Shown here one piece after another: positions 7,607-16,007 of a stretch of 64,000 nucleotides of DNA. The notes under the pieces are model-generated. The model was not told the DNA's origin. It saw nothing but the letters and a program-made list of their open reading frames with translations, and made no database searches. The translations under genes and the position numbers were made by a program. This DNA is from Hungatella effluvii (GTDB lineage: Bacteria > Bacillota > Clostridia > Lachnospirales > Lachnospiraceae). How positions within the stretch are numbered: the stretch's first letter is position 1; the number at the start of each line of letters is the position of its first letter. The DNA lies in NCBI RefSeq assembly GCF_003201875.1, contig NZ_QJKD01000002.1, forward strand, positions 248,001 through 312,000, in the 5' to 3' direction.

Positions 7607-8794
7607 ATGGGAGAGATTATTCAGCAAAAGAGCATGAACAGCGGTGCAGAGGAGAATCCTGCACAAATGGACGCGGGAGTCAGAGCGGCGGAGAATGAGA
7701 GCGCAGTAATAGCGCCATCAGGACGGGGGGAGAGGAAGAAGCGGGAGATCCGGCTGCTTCTGGCATCCGGCGTCCTGTTTGCGTTATCACTGCTTTTTCA
7801 GCTTCTGGCCCGTCTTGTGCCAGGATTTGGAGAATGGTATGCAGTAACCGTTTATCCGGTTATTGTGGGAACACTGGGACGAATATCCGGGATTTTTCCA
7901 TTTTCCGTAGTAGAGTCAGCCGTTTATTTCCTTATCGCAGCAGCGGTCTGGTATACGATCACTCATATCAGGCGGATTAAAATGGTTCTTGTGAGGGCGC
8001 TGCTTCTGCTGACGGGGATTTTTTTCCTGTTTACATTTAACTGTGGTGTCAATTATTATAGAAAACCGTTTTCCAGCTACTCCGGTCTGGAAGTCAGAAA
8101 GTCTTCAAAGGACGATCTTACAGAACTTTGCGCCGTGCTGACAAAGACTGTGAATCAGTACTGTGAAGACGGCGTCGGAGCGGCCATGGATATGAAGGAT
8201 GCCAACCGGGAAGGCGTAGCGGCCATGAGGCGGCTGGGAGAACAGTATCCCCAGCTTGCAGGCTACTATCCCAGGCCGAAGCCGCTGGCGTGGTCGTATT
8301 TCTTCTCGGTTCAGCAGCTGTGCGGCCAGTATTCGCCCTTTACCGTGGAGGCGAATTACAACAGGGAGATGCCGGATTACAACATTCCCCACACGATCTG
8401 CCATGAACTGTCCCATCTGCGGGGATTTATGAGGGAGGACGAGGCGAATTTTATCGGCTATCTGGCCTGCATTGGTTCCGATTCTCCATCCTACCGTTAC
8501 AGCGGATACTTAACCGGATGGGTCTATGCGACCAACGCCTTGGCGAAGACCGATATGGATGCGTATCTGGAGCTGTGCGGCGCTCTGGACGAGCGGGCCT
8601 GGGTGGATCTGAGAGGAAATAATGAATTCTGGGCAAGATATGACGGGAAGGCTGCGGAGGTGTCCAACCAGCTGAATGATACGTATTTAAAAATAAACAG
8701 TCAGGCGGATGGTGTGAAGAGCTATGGCCGGGTTGTTGATTTAATGCTGGCCTATGCCAGGAAACAGGCGGATTCCCTGGCTGGAGAAGAATAG
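7607..8794 (+). CDS. DUF3810 family membrane protein with zinc-protease-like motif
   Basis: A 395-residue membrane protein. A charged cytoplasmic N-terminus (1-47) precedes three hydrophobic segments (about 48-67, 78-95 and 100-146, with FFLFTFNCGVNYY at the end). The large C-terminal region carries CHELSHLRGFMREDEANF, with His266, Glu267 and His270 plus a downstream acidic residue. This is an HExxH-type site as in gluzincin metalloproteases. DUF3810 proteins share this layout and have no settled function. A G-rich stretch (GGGGGGAAG) acts as ribosome binding site. It could be a membrane-associated peptidase; the substrate is unknown. Confidence 0.8.
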   Translation: MGEIIQQKSMNSGAEENPAQMDAGVRAAENESAVIAPSGRGERKKREIRLLLASGVLFALSLLFQLLARLVPGFGEWYAVTVYPVIVGTLGRISGIFPFSVVESAVYFLIAAAVWYTITHIRRIKMVLVRALLLLTGIFFLFTFNCGVNYYRKPFSSYSGLEVRKSSKDDLTELCAVLTKTVNQYCEDGVGAAMDMKDANREGVAAMRRLGEQYPQLAGYYPRPKPLAWSYFFSVQQLCGQYSPFTVEANYNREMPDYNIPHTICHELSHLRGFMREDEANFIGYLACIGSDSPSYRYSGYLTGWVYATNALAKTDMDAYLELCGALDERAWVDLRGNNEFWARYDGKAAEVSNQLNDTYLKINSQADGVKSYGRVVDLMLAYARKQADSLAGEE

Positions 8795-8892
8795 GAAAAC
8801 ATGTAGATTTCGGAGGCTTTCTGTCGGAAAAATACGGAAAGTGCTGTGGGATTCTATTGTAAAATATGCATATGAATGCTAAAATAGACTCA

Positions 8893-9019
8893 GTCGAAAA
8901 CCCCGCCGCAGTCAGCGGGGATATCAAAAGTGCAGCGCCGTGAGCGGTGGGTTTTCCGACCCTCGCGGCAGTCGCCGGACGGACCCGCAAGCGCGCCGTC
9001 CGGCTCGTTGCTCGCGGGA
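8893..9019. repeat. Two adjacent GC-rich hairpins between the DUF3810 gene and glgB
   Basis: Hairpin one pairs GTCGAAAACCCCGCCGC (8893-8909) with GCGGTGGGTTTTCCGAC (8944-8960). Hairpin two pairs GCCGGACGG (8974-8982) with CCGTCCGGC (8996-9004) and extends outward through CGCGG. No T-tract follows. The whole block sits in the probable glgB leader, about 30 bases before the start codon. Confidence 0.55.
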
Positions 9020-9045
9020 ATAAACAGGGACCAGGAGGATATTGT

Positions 9046-11796
9046 ATGGACAAAAAGTTGTATGATTTGATGGATTGGGCCGGGATTGAAGAGATTGTAT
9101 ATTCAGAAGCGGCGGACCCCCACAAGCTGCTGGGACCGCATATCACAGACGACGGGCTGCTGATTTCCGCATTCATACCGACGGCAGTCATGGTGACGGT
9201 CAGACTTGCCTCCTCGGGAAAGGAATTCCCGATGGAACTGGCAGATGAGGCGGGCTATTTCGCAGCGCTGATTCCGAGAAAGAATATTCCGGAGTACAGC
9301 CTGCTTGTGGTTTATGATAATGGCACGTCGGAGGAACTTTACGATCCGTATGCATTTTCACCGCTGTATACAGATTCGGACTTAAAGAAGTTTGAAGCGG
9401 GTGTTCATTATACAATCTATGAGAAGATGGGCGCACACCCGATGAGCGTGAATGGTGTAGAGGGTGTCTATTTTTCCGTGTGGGCGCCGTGCGCTATGCG
9501 CGTCAGTGTTGTCGGAGATTTTAATTTATGGGATGGAAGACGTCATCAGATGAGACGCCTGGGCGATTCCGGGATTTTTGAATTGTTTATACCAGGTCTG
9601 GCATCGGGATTGATTTATAAATATGAGATTAAGAACAGCCGTGGGGAGCCGCAGTTAAAGGCGGATCCGTATGGTAATTTCTGCGAGCTGCGTCCGAACA
9701 CGGCTTCTGTCGTATGGGATACGGGCCGCTATGAGTGGCAGGACAACGCATGGATGAAAAAACGCGCGAAGATGGATTCTAAAAATCAGGCCATGTCCAT
9801 TTATGAGATCCATCTTGGATCATGGATTCGGAAAGAGACGGAGCGTAATGAAAACGGGAACGATATCATCGGTTCTGAATTTTATAATTACCGCGAGATA
9901 GCGGTAAAACTGGCGGAGTATGTGAAGATGATGGGTTACACCCATGTCGAGCTGCTTCCGGTTATGGAGCATCCGCTGGACGCATCCTGGGGCTATCAGG
10001 TGACCGGGTATTACGCGCCGACCAGCCGGTATGGAACACCTGATGATTTTATGTATTTTATGGATTATATGCATGGGCAGGGCATCGGCGTGATTCTCGA
10101 CTGGGTTCCGGCACATTTTCCGAGGGACAGCTTTGGACTGGCTAATTTTGACGGGACATGCGTATATGAACATAAGGACCCGAGACAGGGCGCTCATCCG
10201 CATTGGGGCACTCTGATTTATAATTATGGCCGTCCGGGAGTATCCAACTTCCTGATTGCCAATGCACTGTTCTGGGCGGACAAGTACCACGCGGATGGAA
10301 TCCGTATGGATGCTGTGGCTTCCATGCTGTACCTGGATTATGGTAAAAATCCAGGGGAGTGGGTTCCTAATATTTACGGCGGTCATGAGAACCTGGAGGC
10401 CGTGGAATTCTTAAAGCATTTAAATTCTGTATTTAAAGGAAGGGCAGACGGAGCTGTTCTGATCGCTGAGGAGTCGACCGCATGGCCGGAGATCACCGGT
10501 GATATCAAGGAAGGCGCCCTGGGCTTCGACTATAAATGGAACATGGGCTGGATGAATGATTTTACGGGATACATGCAGTGCGATCCCTTTTTCAGAAAGC
10601 ACCATTATGGAGAATTGACCTTCAGCATGCTTTACGCATACAGCGAAGATTTTATTCTTGTATTCTCGCACGATGAGGTGGTCCACGGAAAGGGATCCAT
10701 GATCGGTAAGATGCCGGGGGAAGAACTGGAGACCAAGGCTGCGAACCTGCGTGCCGCATACGGTTTCATGATGAGCCATCCGGGCAAGAAGCTTCTGTTT
10801 ATGGGCCAGGAGTTTGCGCAGGTTCATGAATGGAATGAGAATGCGGAGCTGGATTGGGGGATTACGGAACAACCGGTTCACAAACAGATGCAGGAGTATG
10901 TGAAGTCCTTAAATGAGATTTATGTAAACTATCCGGCGCTGTACCAGATGGATTATGAACCCGAAGGCTTTGAGTGGGTGAATTGTACGGATTCGGAAGA
11001 AAGCATTGTGGTATTTTTACGAAAGACGAAAAAGAAGGAGGAGACACTTCTGATTGTCTGCAACTTCGATACGGTACTTCATGAAAAATTCAGGATTGGT
11101 GTTCCGTTTGCCGGAAAATATAAAGAGATCTCCAACAGTGACGCGGAAAGCTATGGCGGCGAAGGCCGCATCAATCCGCGTGTGAAGAGCTCGAAAAAGG
11201 CAGAGAAGGACGAGAGGCCGGATTCCATCGAGATTACGGTGGCCCCGCTTTCCGTGATGATCTTTACCTGCACACCGGTGGAAGAAAAAACGGTTAAGAA
11301 AGCTGCCGGAGTGAAGACAGCGGCTGCAAAGACCGCCGGAGTAAAGGCGGCTGGAACAAAAGCAGCTGTAAAGAAGACAACGGTTAAAAAAACTGCTGTA
11401 ACAAAAGCGGCAGATAAGAAGGCTGCGGCGGAAAAGATCGAGGACAAGAAGCCGGAGACAAAGAAGATTGCGGATAAGAAGGTCACGGTAGAAAAGATCG
11501 AGGACAAGAAGCCGGAGACAAAGAAGATCGCGGATAAGAAGGTCACGGTAGAAAAGATCGAGGACAAGAAACCGGAGACAAAGAAAATCGCGGATAAGAA
11601 GGTCACGGCGGAAAAGATTGAGGACAAGAAGCCGGAGACAAAGAAGATCGCGGATAAGAAGGTCACGGTGGAAAAGATCGAGGACAAGAAGCCGGAGACA
11701 AAGAAGATCGCGGATAAGAAGGTCATGGTGGAAAAGATAGAAGATAAGAAGCCTGTGGCCAAGAAAATCACGGATAAAAAGAATGAGAAAAAATAG
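9046..11796 (+). CDS. glgB: 1,4-alpha-glucan branching enzyme with Lys-rich repeat tail
   Basis: A 916-residue GH13 enzyme that cuts alpha-1,4 glucan chains and reattaches them by alpha-1,6 links, making branched glycogen. An N-terminal beta domain (about 1-110) and a CBM48-like module (about 120-220, GVYFSVWAPCAMRVSVVGDFN) come before the barrel. Catalytic residues are Asp422 (DGIRMDAVAS), Glu475 (LIAEEST) and Asp543 (FSHDEVVHGKGSM). The core ends near residue 745. The remaining 170 residues are an Ala/Lys-rich linker and five 20-residue repeats built on EKIEDKKPETKKIADKKVT, absent from ordinary GlgB. The start at 9046 follows AGGAGGAT. No other glycogen-synthesis gene is adjacent. Confidence 0.94.
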   Translation: MDKKLYDLMDWAGIEEIVYSEAADPHKLLGPHITDDGLLISAFIPTAVMVTVRLASSGKEFPMELADEAGYFAALIPRKNIPEYSLLVVYDNGTSEELYDPYAFSPLYTDSDLKKFEAGVHYTIYEKMGAHPMSVNGVEGVYFSVWAPCAMRVSVVGDFNLWDGRRHQMRRLGDSGIFELFIPGLASGLIYKYEIKNSRGEPQLKADPYGNFCELRPNTASVVWDTGRYEWQDNAWMKKRAKMDSKNQAMSIYEIHLGSWIRKETERNENGNDIIGSEFYNYREIAVKLAEYVKMMGYTHVELLPVMEHPLDASWGYQVTGYYAPTSRYGTPDDFMYFMDYMHGQGIGVILDWVPAHFPRDSFGLANFDGTCVYEHKDPRQGAHPHWGTLIYNYGRPGVSNFLIANALFWADKYHADGIRMDAVASMLYLDYGKNPGEWVPNIYGGHENLEAVEFLKHLNSVFKGRADGAVLIAEESTAWPEITGDIKEGALGFDYKWNMGWMNDFTGYMQCDPFFRKHHYGELTFSMLYAYSEDFILVFSHDEVVHGKGSMIGKMPGEELETKAANLRAAYGFMMSHPGKKLLFMGQEFAQVHEWNENAELDWGITEQPVHKQMQEYVKSLNEIYVNYPALYQMDYEPEGFEWVNCTDSEESIVVFLRKTKKKEETLLIVCNFDTVLHEKFRIGVPFAGKYKEISNSDAESYGGEGRINPRVKSSKKAEKDERPDSIEITVAPLSVMIFTCTPVEEKTVKKAAGVKTAAAKTAGVKAAGTKAAVKKTTVKKTAVTKAADKKAAAEKIEDKKPETKKIADKKVTVEKIEDKKPETKKIADKKVTVEKIEDKKPETKKIADKKVTAEKIEDKKPETKKIADKKVTVEKIEDKKPETKKIADKKVMVEKIEDKKPVAKKITDKKNEKK
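11431..11790 (+). repeat. 60-base tandem repeats encoding the GlgB tail
   Basis: Five close copies of a 60-base unit (starting GAAAAGATCGAGGACAAGAA) at 11431, 11491, 11551, 11611 and 11671, then a diverged sixth at 11731. The unit keeps the reading frame and differs at only a few bases between copies, suggesting recent expansion. Confidence 0.93.
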
Positions 11797-11837
11797 AGGA
11801 TTAGTAGTCTGAAAGTTGATTGGAGAGATATAAGGAT

Positions 11838-12764
11838 ATGATCACTGGCAGTTCAAGCGCGAGCGTTCCGGAAGAATCTCTGGCAGCCCTGCAGCAGGAG
11901 GTCCAGCAGAATTTAGAGCAGCTGAAGCCCAACGTTATGCTGGAGACGATGAAAGGCTGGATTCCGGGACTGATCGCATTTGGAATCAAGCTGCTGATTG
12001 CACTGGCGATCTTTGCCGTTGGTTCCAGAGTTATTAAAGTTATTTACCACATGCTGAACCGTTCTTTTACAAGGATGGATATGGAGATCAGTTTAAGGAA
12101 GTTTTTGCTGTCCGTGCTGAATGCGACCATGTACTGTCTGTTGGGATTCATCATTGCCGGGCAGATTGGTGTGAATTCAGCTTCCATTGTGGCTTTGCTG
12201 GGATCGGCCAGTATCGCCGTAGGCCTTGCTGTCCAGGGAAGCCTGGCAAACTTTGCCGGCGGGGTATTGATCCTGATGATGAAACCATTCCGGGTAGGTG
12301 ACTATATTGTCTCCAAAGACGGAGAGGGAACGGTGCATACCATTGGTCTTGTCTATACGGTATTGAATACGGTTGACAACAAGCAGGTTGTAATTCCCAA
12401 CGGAACGCTGTCCAACTCGCCATTAACCAATGTAACAGCCATGGACAAACGGCGTGTTGATATTAAGATTGGCATTGGTTACAGCTCGGATCTGAAACGG
12501 GCCAAGGAGATACTGGAGCAAATTTATGTAAACCACCCCTCCATCTTAAAAGAGGAGTCCATCGATATCTACGTGGACGATCTGGGGGCCAGTTCTGTCA
12601 CCATCGGCGGCCGCGGATGGGTTGCCACGGAGGATTACTGGTCTACAAGATGGAATATGATGGAGCAGATTAAGCTTCGGTTTGATGAAGCGGGGATCGA
12701 GATTCCGTTTAATCAGCTTGATGTGCATATAAGAAGCGGAAATACGGAGACACAGAATCGCTAA
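11838..12764 (+). CDS. Small-conductance mechanosensitive channel (MscS family)
   Basis: A 308-residue inner-membrane channel that opens on membrane tension and protects against hypo-osmotic shock. Two membrane helices (about 40-65 and 83-105) lead to the pore helix SIAVGLAVQGSLANFAGGVLIL, with the Gly/Ala packing typical of TM3. The beta domain (KPFRVGDYI, VIPNGTLSNSPLTN) and a C-terminal alpha/beta domain follow. Start choice is uncertain: ATG at 11838 has GGAGAG ten bases upstream, while TTG at 11820 would add six residues. Only 41 bases separate it from glgB with no terminator, so the two may be co-transcribed. Confidence 0.88.
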   Translation: MITGSSSASVPEESLAALQQEVQQNLEQLKPNVMLETMKGWIPGLIAFGIKLLIALAIFAVGSRVIKVIYHMLNRSFTRMDMEISLRKFLLSVLNATMYCLLGFIIAGQIGVNSASIVALLGSASIAVGLAVQGSLANFAGGVLILMMKPFRVGDYIVSKDGEGTVHTIGLVYTVLNTVDNKQVVIPNGTLSNSPLTNVTAMDKRRVDIKIGIGYSSDLKRAKEILEQIYVNHPSILKEESIDIYVDDLGASSVTIGGRGWVATEDYWSTRWNMMEQIKLRFDEAGIEIPFNQLDVHIRSGNTETQNR

Positions 12765-12849
12765 ATGCAGGGCCGGCTGATTAAATAATGCTGCAGGGAG
12801 GCTTAAGCTTCCTGTATCTGCCTGACACACTGCTCATTACAAAAATAAC

Positions 12850-12899
12850 CGGGAGCGGCGTACACAAAATGCATGTGTTCGCCGTTCCCGATCATTTTT
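12850..12899 (+). terminator. Intrinsic terminator after mscS
   Basis: GGGAGCGGCGTACAC pairs with GTGTTCGCCGTTCCC, followed by GATCATTTTT. Confidence 0.75.
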
Positions 12900-12959
12900 A
12901 TGGAGAGTATCCGGAGAGCTGAACTGTCAGACTATGTGCGGTAAGCGGTGATCAAACGA

Positions 12960-12988
12960 TTGCTTTTTCCGGTGCTCTTTGCTATACT
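12960..12988 (+). promoter_or_regulatory. Promoter of the hybrid sensor kinase gene
   Basis: TTGCTT (12960-12965), a 17-base spacer, TATACT (12983-12988). Confidence 0.65.
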
Positions 12989-13061
12989 CGAAGCAGTATA
13001 TCTTATAAATAAAAATATTACAGATACTGTCCGGATTGGGAATTCCGGCGAAGGAGTACGG

Positions 13062-15899
13062 ATGATGAAACGGGCATCAGTCGTGAAAGGGTTCGGGCTT
13101 TGGGCTGCGGTGAGCCTGATGATAATGGTAATGTCACTGCTTTGTATCACCTCTGCGGCGGCAGAGAGTCAGCCGCGTGTGCTTCGTGTAGCATTTTGCG
13201 AAGCAAAAGGAATTTCAGAGAAAGATCCGGATGGCAGCCGTCATGGCCTTGTGGTGGATTACCTCAATGAAATAGCCAAATACACTGGCTGGGAATATGA
13301 GTATTTCGATACAACTCCGGATGACATGCTCAAAGGGGTTGCCGCAGGTGAGTTTGACCTGATGGGCGGCAATTATTATCTTCCCGGCCTGGAAGAGTAT
13401 TATGATTATCCTGATTACAACATTGGATACAGCAAGACGGTTATTTTTGCACGTGAAGACGATGATTCTGTACAGAACTATAATCTCAGGTCGCTCAATG
13501 GAAAAACCATTGGAGTGTATGACCGTGCCGTTGAAAATATCCGCCGGTTAAAACAATACCTGTCCATGAACGATCTGGACTGCACACTGAAGTATTATAC
13601 CTTTGAACAGCTGGTGGATGGGAATCTTTATCCATATTTAAAGGATGGCGAGGTAGATTTACTGCTGGGTAACAGCGTGGAAGCAAAGCAGGGTGTCCGT
13701 GCGGTAGTCTCGTTTGATTCACAGCCTTACTATATTGTGACCAAAGCAGGAAATCAGGAGATTCTGGATGGACTGAATATGGCCATGGCGAAAATCGCAG
13801 ACTCGAATCCAGATTTTGCGGCGGACCGCTATGCTACCAATTTTTTAAACGAGTCAACAGTTGATATTCGTCTGTCAGAGGAGGAAAAGGACTATATCCG
13901 GCAAAAGGGCAGCGTAACTGTAGCCATGCCGCGTAATTTTCATCCGTTGGCCTGCGAAACTCCGGATGATATGCATGACGGATTATCCTATGACATTTTA
14001 CAGGAGGCCGCAGAGTTTACCGGGCTGGAATTTCATTATGTTCCAGCAGCCTCTTATATTGAGGCGCTGGATCTGGTGCGCCGGGGAGATGCGGATATGC
14101 TCGGATTTTATCTGGGAGGTGAGTCGGATTCCCTGGAGCAGAAAATGGTGCTCACCGCGCCGTTTGCCAGTTTGAACAGTATAATCGTGCGCAATAAGGC
14201 GTCCAGCTATCCGGGCAGCGAGCTTGTGGGCGCGGTGATCGAGGGGAGGGAACTGCCGAAGACTATCCGGGCAGCGGAAGTGAAGCGTTACCACAACATT
14301 AACGACGCTTTAAAAGCAGTGAACCGGGGAGATGCAGATTTTGTATACGGTCTGGCCACCTATATGGAGTATGAAATACAGAAGAGCCACTTTGCCAACG
14401 TTCTTCCAGTAACGCTGGTCAATGACCGCATGGATGTCAGCTTTGCTATGGCGAGACCGACGGATCCGGAGCTGCTGTCCATTATGAATAAGGCCATCAA
14501 CAGTATATCTGCTGACAGGAGAGAGGAACTGCTGGATCAGAACATGGTTTCTGTGGGGACGGGCAGGCTTTCCATGACGGAGCTCATCTATGCAAATCCC
14601 CTGATGTTTGTGGGGATTTTAACGGCAGTCCTTTTAATTATAGTTACTGTGGTTCTGTGGATCAACCGGGTGCGGGTGAAGGCTGCGGTTATGCAGAGCG
14701 ATTTGAAAAAGGCAGAGGCGGAGAGCCGTGCCAGGGGAGAATTCCTTTCCCACATGAGCCATGAACTGAGAACTCCGATCAACGCTGTGGTAGGACTGGC
14801 GGATCTGGCCGGAATGACAGAAGGAGTGCCGGATAATGTCCGGGATATGCTTGTGAAGCTTCGGGCTTCTGCCCACTATCTGCTGGATCTGATTAATGAT
14901 ATTCTGGACATGAGCCGTCTGGACAGCGAGAAGCTGACCATTGCCAGCGAGCCGTTCTCGCTGGAACGTATGCTTGATGAGCTGCAGACAATGATGGAGA
15001 TGGACGCAAGGAGACGCGGCCTGACTTATCGGATCGAAGCAAATATTTCTCACGGGGGAGTTATTGGTGATGTCATTCGCCTTCGGCAGGTTTTAACGAA
15101 TCTGCTTTCGAATGCGTTTAAGTTTACCCCGGAAGGCGGCACCGTGATTCTCCGGGTGACGGAGATGCCAGATGCGGATGAGAAGACGAGCTTTGAGGCG
15201 GCAGACTATGAGTTCCAGGTGATTGATACTGGAGTGGGAATTGATCAGAAAGATCAGACCCGCATTTTTGAAACCTTTGAACAGGTGGGGACGAATTACT
15301 CCAAGAGCCAGGGAACTGGTCTTGGCCTTCCGATCAGTCACAGCATTGTGCGGCTGATGGGCGGAGAACTGAGGGTAAAGAGCGAATCGGGCCATGGCAG
15401 CGAGTTTTATTTTACACTTACACTGCCCGCAGGGGCCCCTTCCGGTGCCGGGGAGAATATAAATCAGATGCCTGTCGGAGAAGAACTATTAAAGGAAATC
15501 AGGATTCTGCTTGCAGAAGACAATGATTTAAACGCTGAGATCGCCATCCAGCTTCTGGAACTGAAGGGCGCAGTGGTCAGCCGGAGCGAAAACGGCAGGC
15601 TGGCGGCGGAGAGATTTGCCGAGAGCGCACCGGGGGAATTCCAGGTGATTCTCATGGATATTCAGATGCCGGAGATGAACGGTCTGGAGGCTACGCGAGC
15701 CATACGGGCCATGGACAGGCCGGATGCGGCATCCATTCCTATCATAGCCATGACGGCAAATGTATTTAAGGAGGATGTAGATGCGGCCATGGAGGCTGGA
15801 ATGAGTGCATTTGAAGGCAAACCGCTGGATGTGGAACACCTTTACCTGAAGATCTGCCGGCTGCTGGGGCTTGACACAGGATGTCCCAGGGAAGAATAG
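13062..15899 (+). CDS. Hybrid sensor histidine kinase with two periplasmic-binding-type domains (BvgS/EvgS-like)
   Basis: A 945-residue membrane sensor. A signal peptide or first membrane segment (1-34, ending SAAA) is followed by two bacterial solute-binding (SBP_bac_3) domains outside the cell (about 38-265 and 270-500), one membrane helix (about 515-535), a HisKA domain with the phosphorylated His567 in FLSHMSHELRTPINA, an ATPase domain (NLLSNAFKFTPEGG, DTGVGI, GTGLGL) and a C-terminal receiver with Asp866 in ILMDIQMPEMNG. The order is that of EvgS/BvgS, but the HPt domain and any partner response regulator are missing here. The start at 13062 follows AAGGAG. It forms a single-gene unit. 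Its ligand is probably an amino acid or small organic molecule, by family habit. Confidence 0.9.
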   Translation: MMKRASVVKGFGLWAAVSLMIMVMSLLCITSAAAESQPRVLRVAFCEAKGISEKDPDGSRHGLVVDYLNEIAKYTGWEYEYFDTTPDDMLKGVAAGEFDLMGGNYYLPGLEEYYDYPDYNIGYSKTVIFAREDDDSVQNYNLRSLNGKTIGVYDRAVENIRRLKQYLSMNDLDCTLKYYTFEQLVDGNLYPYLKDGEVDLLLGNSVEAKQGVRAVVSFDSQPYYIVTKAGNQEILDGLNMAMAKIADSNPDFAADRYATNFLNESTVDIRLSEEEKDYIRQKGSVTVAMPRNFHPLACETPDDMHDGLSYDILQEAAEFTGLEFHYVPAASYIEALDLVRRGDADMLGFYLGGESDSLEQKMVLTAPFASLNSIIVRNKASSYPGSELVGAVIEGRELPKTIRAAEVKRYHNINDALKAVNRGDADFVYGLATYMEYEIQKSHFANVLPVTLVNDRMDVSFAMARPTDPELLSIMNKAINSISADRREELLDQNMVSVGTGRLSMTELIYANPLMFVGILTAVLLIIVTVVLWINRVRVKAAVMQSDLKKAEAESRARGEFLSHMSHELRTPINAVVGLADLAGMTEGVPDNVRDMLVKLRASAHYLLDLINDILDMSRLDSEKLTIASEPFSLERMLDELQTMMEMDARRRGLTYRIEANISHGGVIGDVIRLRQVLTNLLSNAFKFTPEGGTVILRVTEMPDADEKTSFEAADYEFQVIDTGVGIDQKDQTRIFETFEQVGTNYSKSQGTGLGLPISHSIVRLMGGELRVKSESGHGSEFYFTLTLPAGAPSGAGENINQMPVGEELLKEIRILLAEDNDLNAEIAIQLLELKGAVVSRSENGRLAAERFAESAPGEFQVILMDIQMPEMNGLEATRAIRAMDRPDAASIPIIAMTANVFKEDVDAAMEAGMSAFEGKPLDVEHLYLKICRLLGLDTGCPREE

Positions 15900-15918
15900 T
15901 GTGATGCGTTTAAAACAG

Positions 15919-15960
15919 AAAAACCCGTTTTGGAACAGTGGATTCCAAAGCGGGTTTTTT
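15919..15960. terminator. Bidirectional terminator between the sensor kinase and GH20 genes
   Basis: AAAACCCGTTTTGGAA pairs with TTCCAAAGCGGGTTTTTT across loop CAGTGGA. T-runs on both strands serve the two converging genes. Confidence 0.88.
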
Positions 15961-16007
15961 AACGATAGTTTGGAGGAGCACCGTCTTTGCTTTGAGGGCT
16001 TTCTTTT

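Noticed and set aside
11151..11771. 206-codon minus-strand frame rich in FLS repeats
   Set aside because: It is the antisense reading of the glgB C-terminal repeats, with no binding site or promoter.
11431..11790. Possible CRISPR array
   Set aside because: The 60-base units are directly adjacent, with no spacers, and keep the glgB reading frame.
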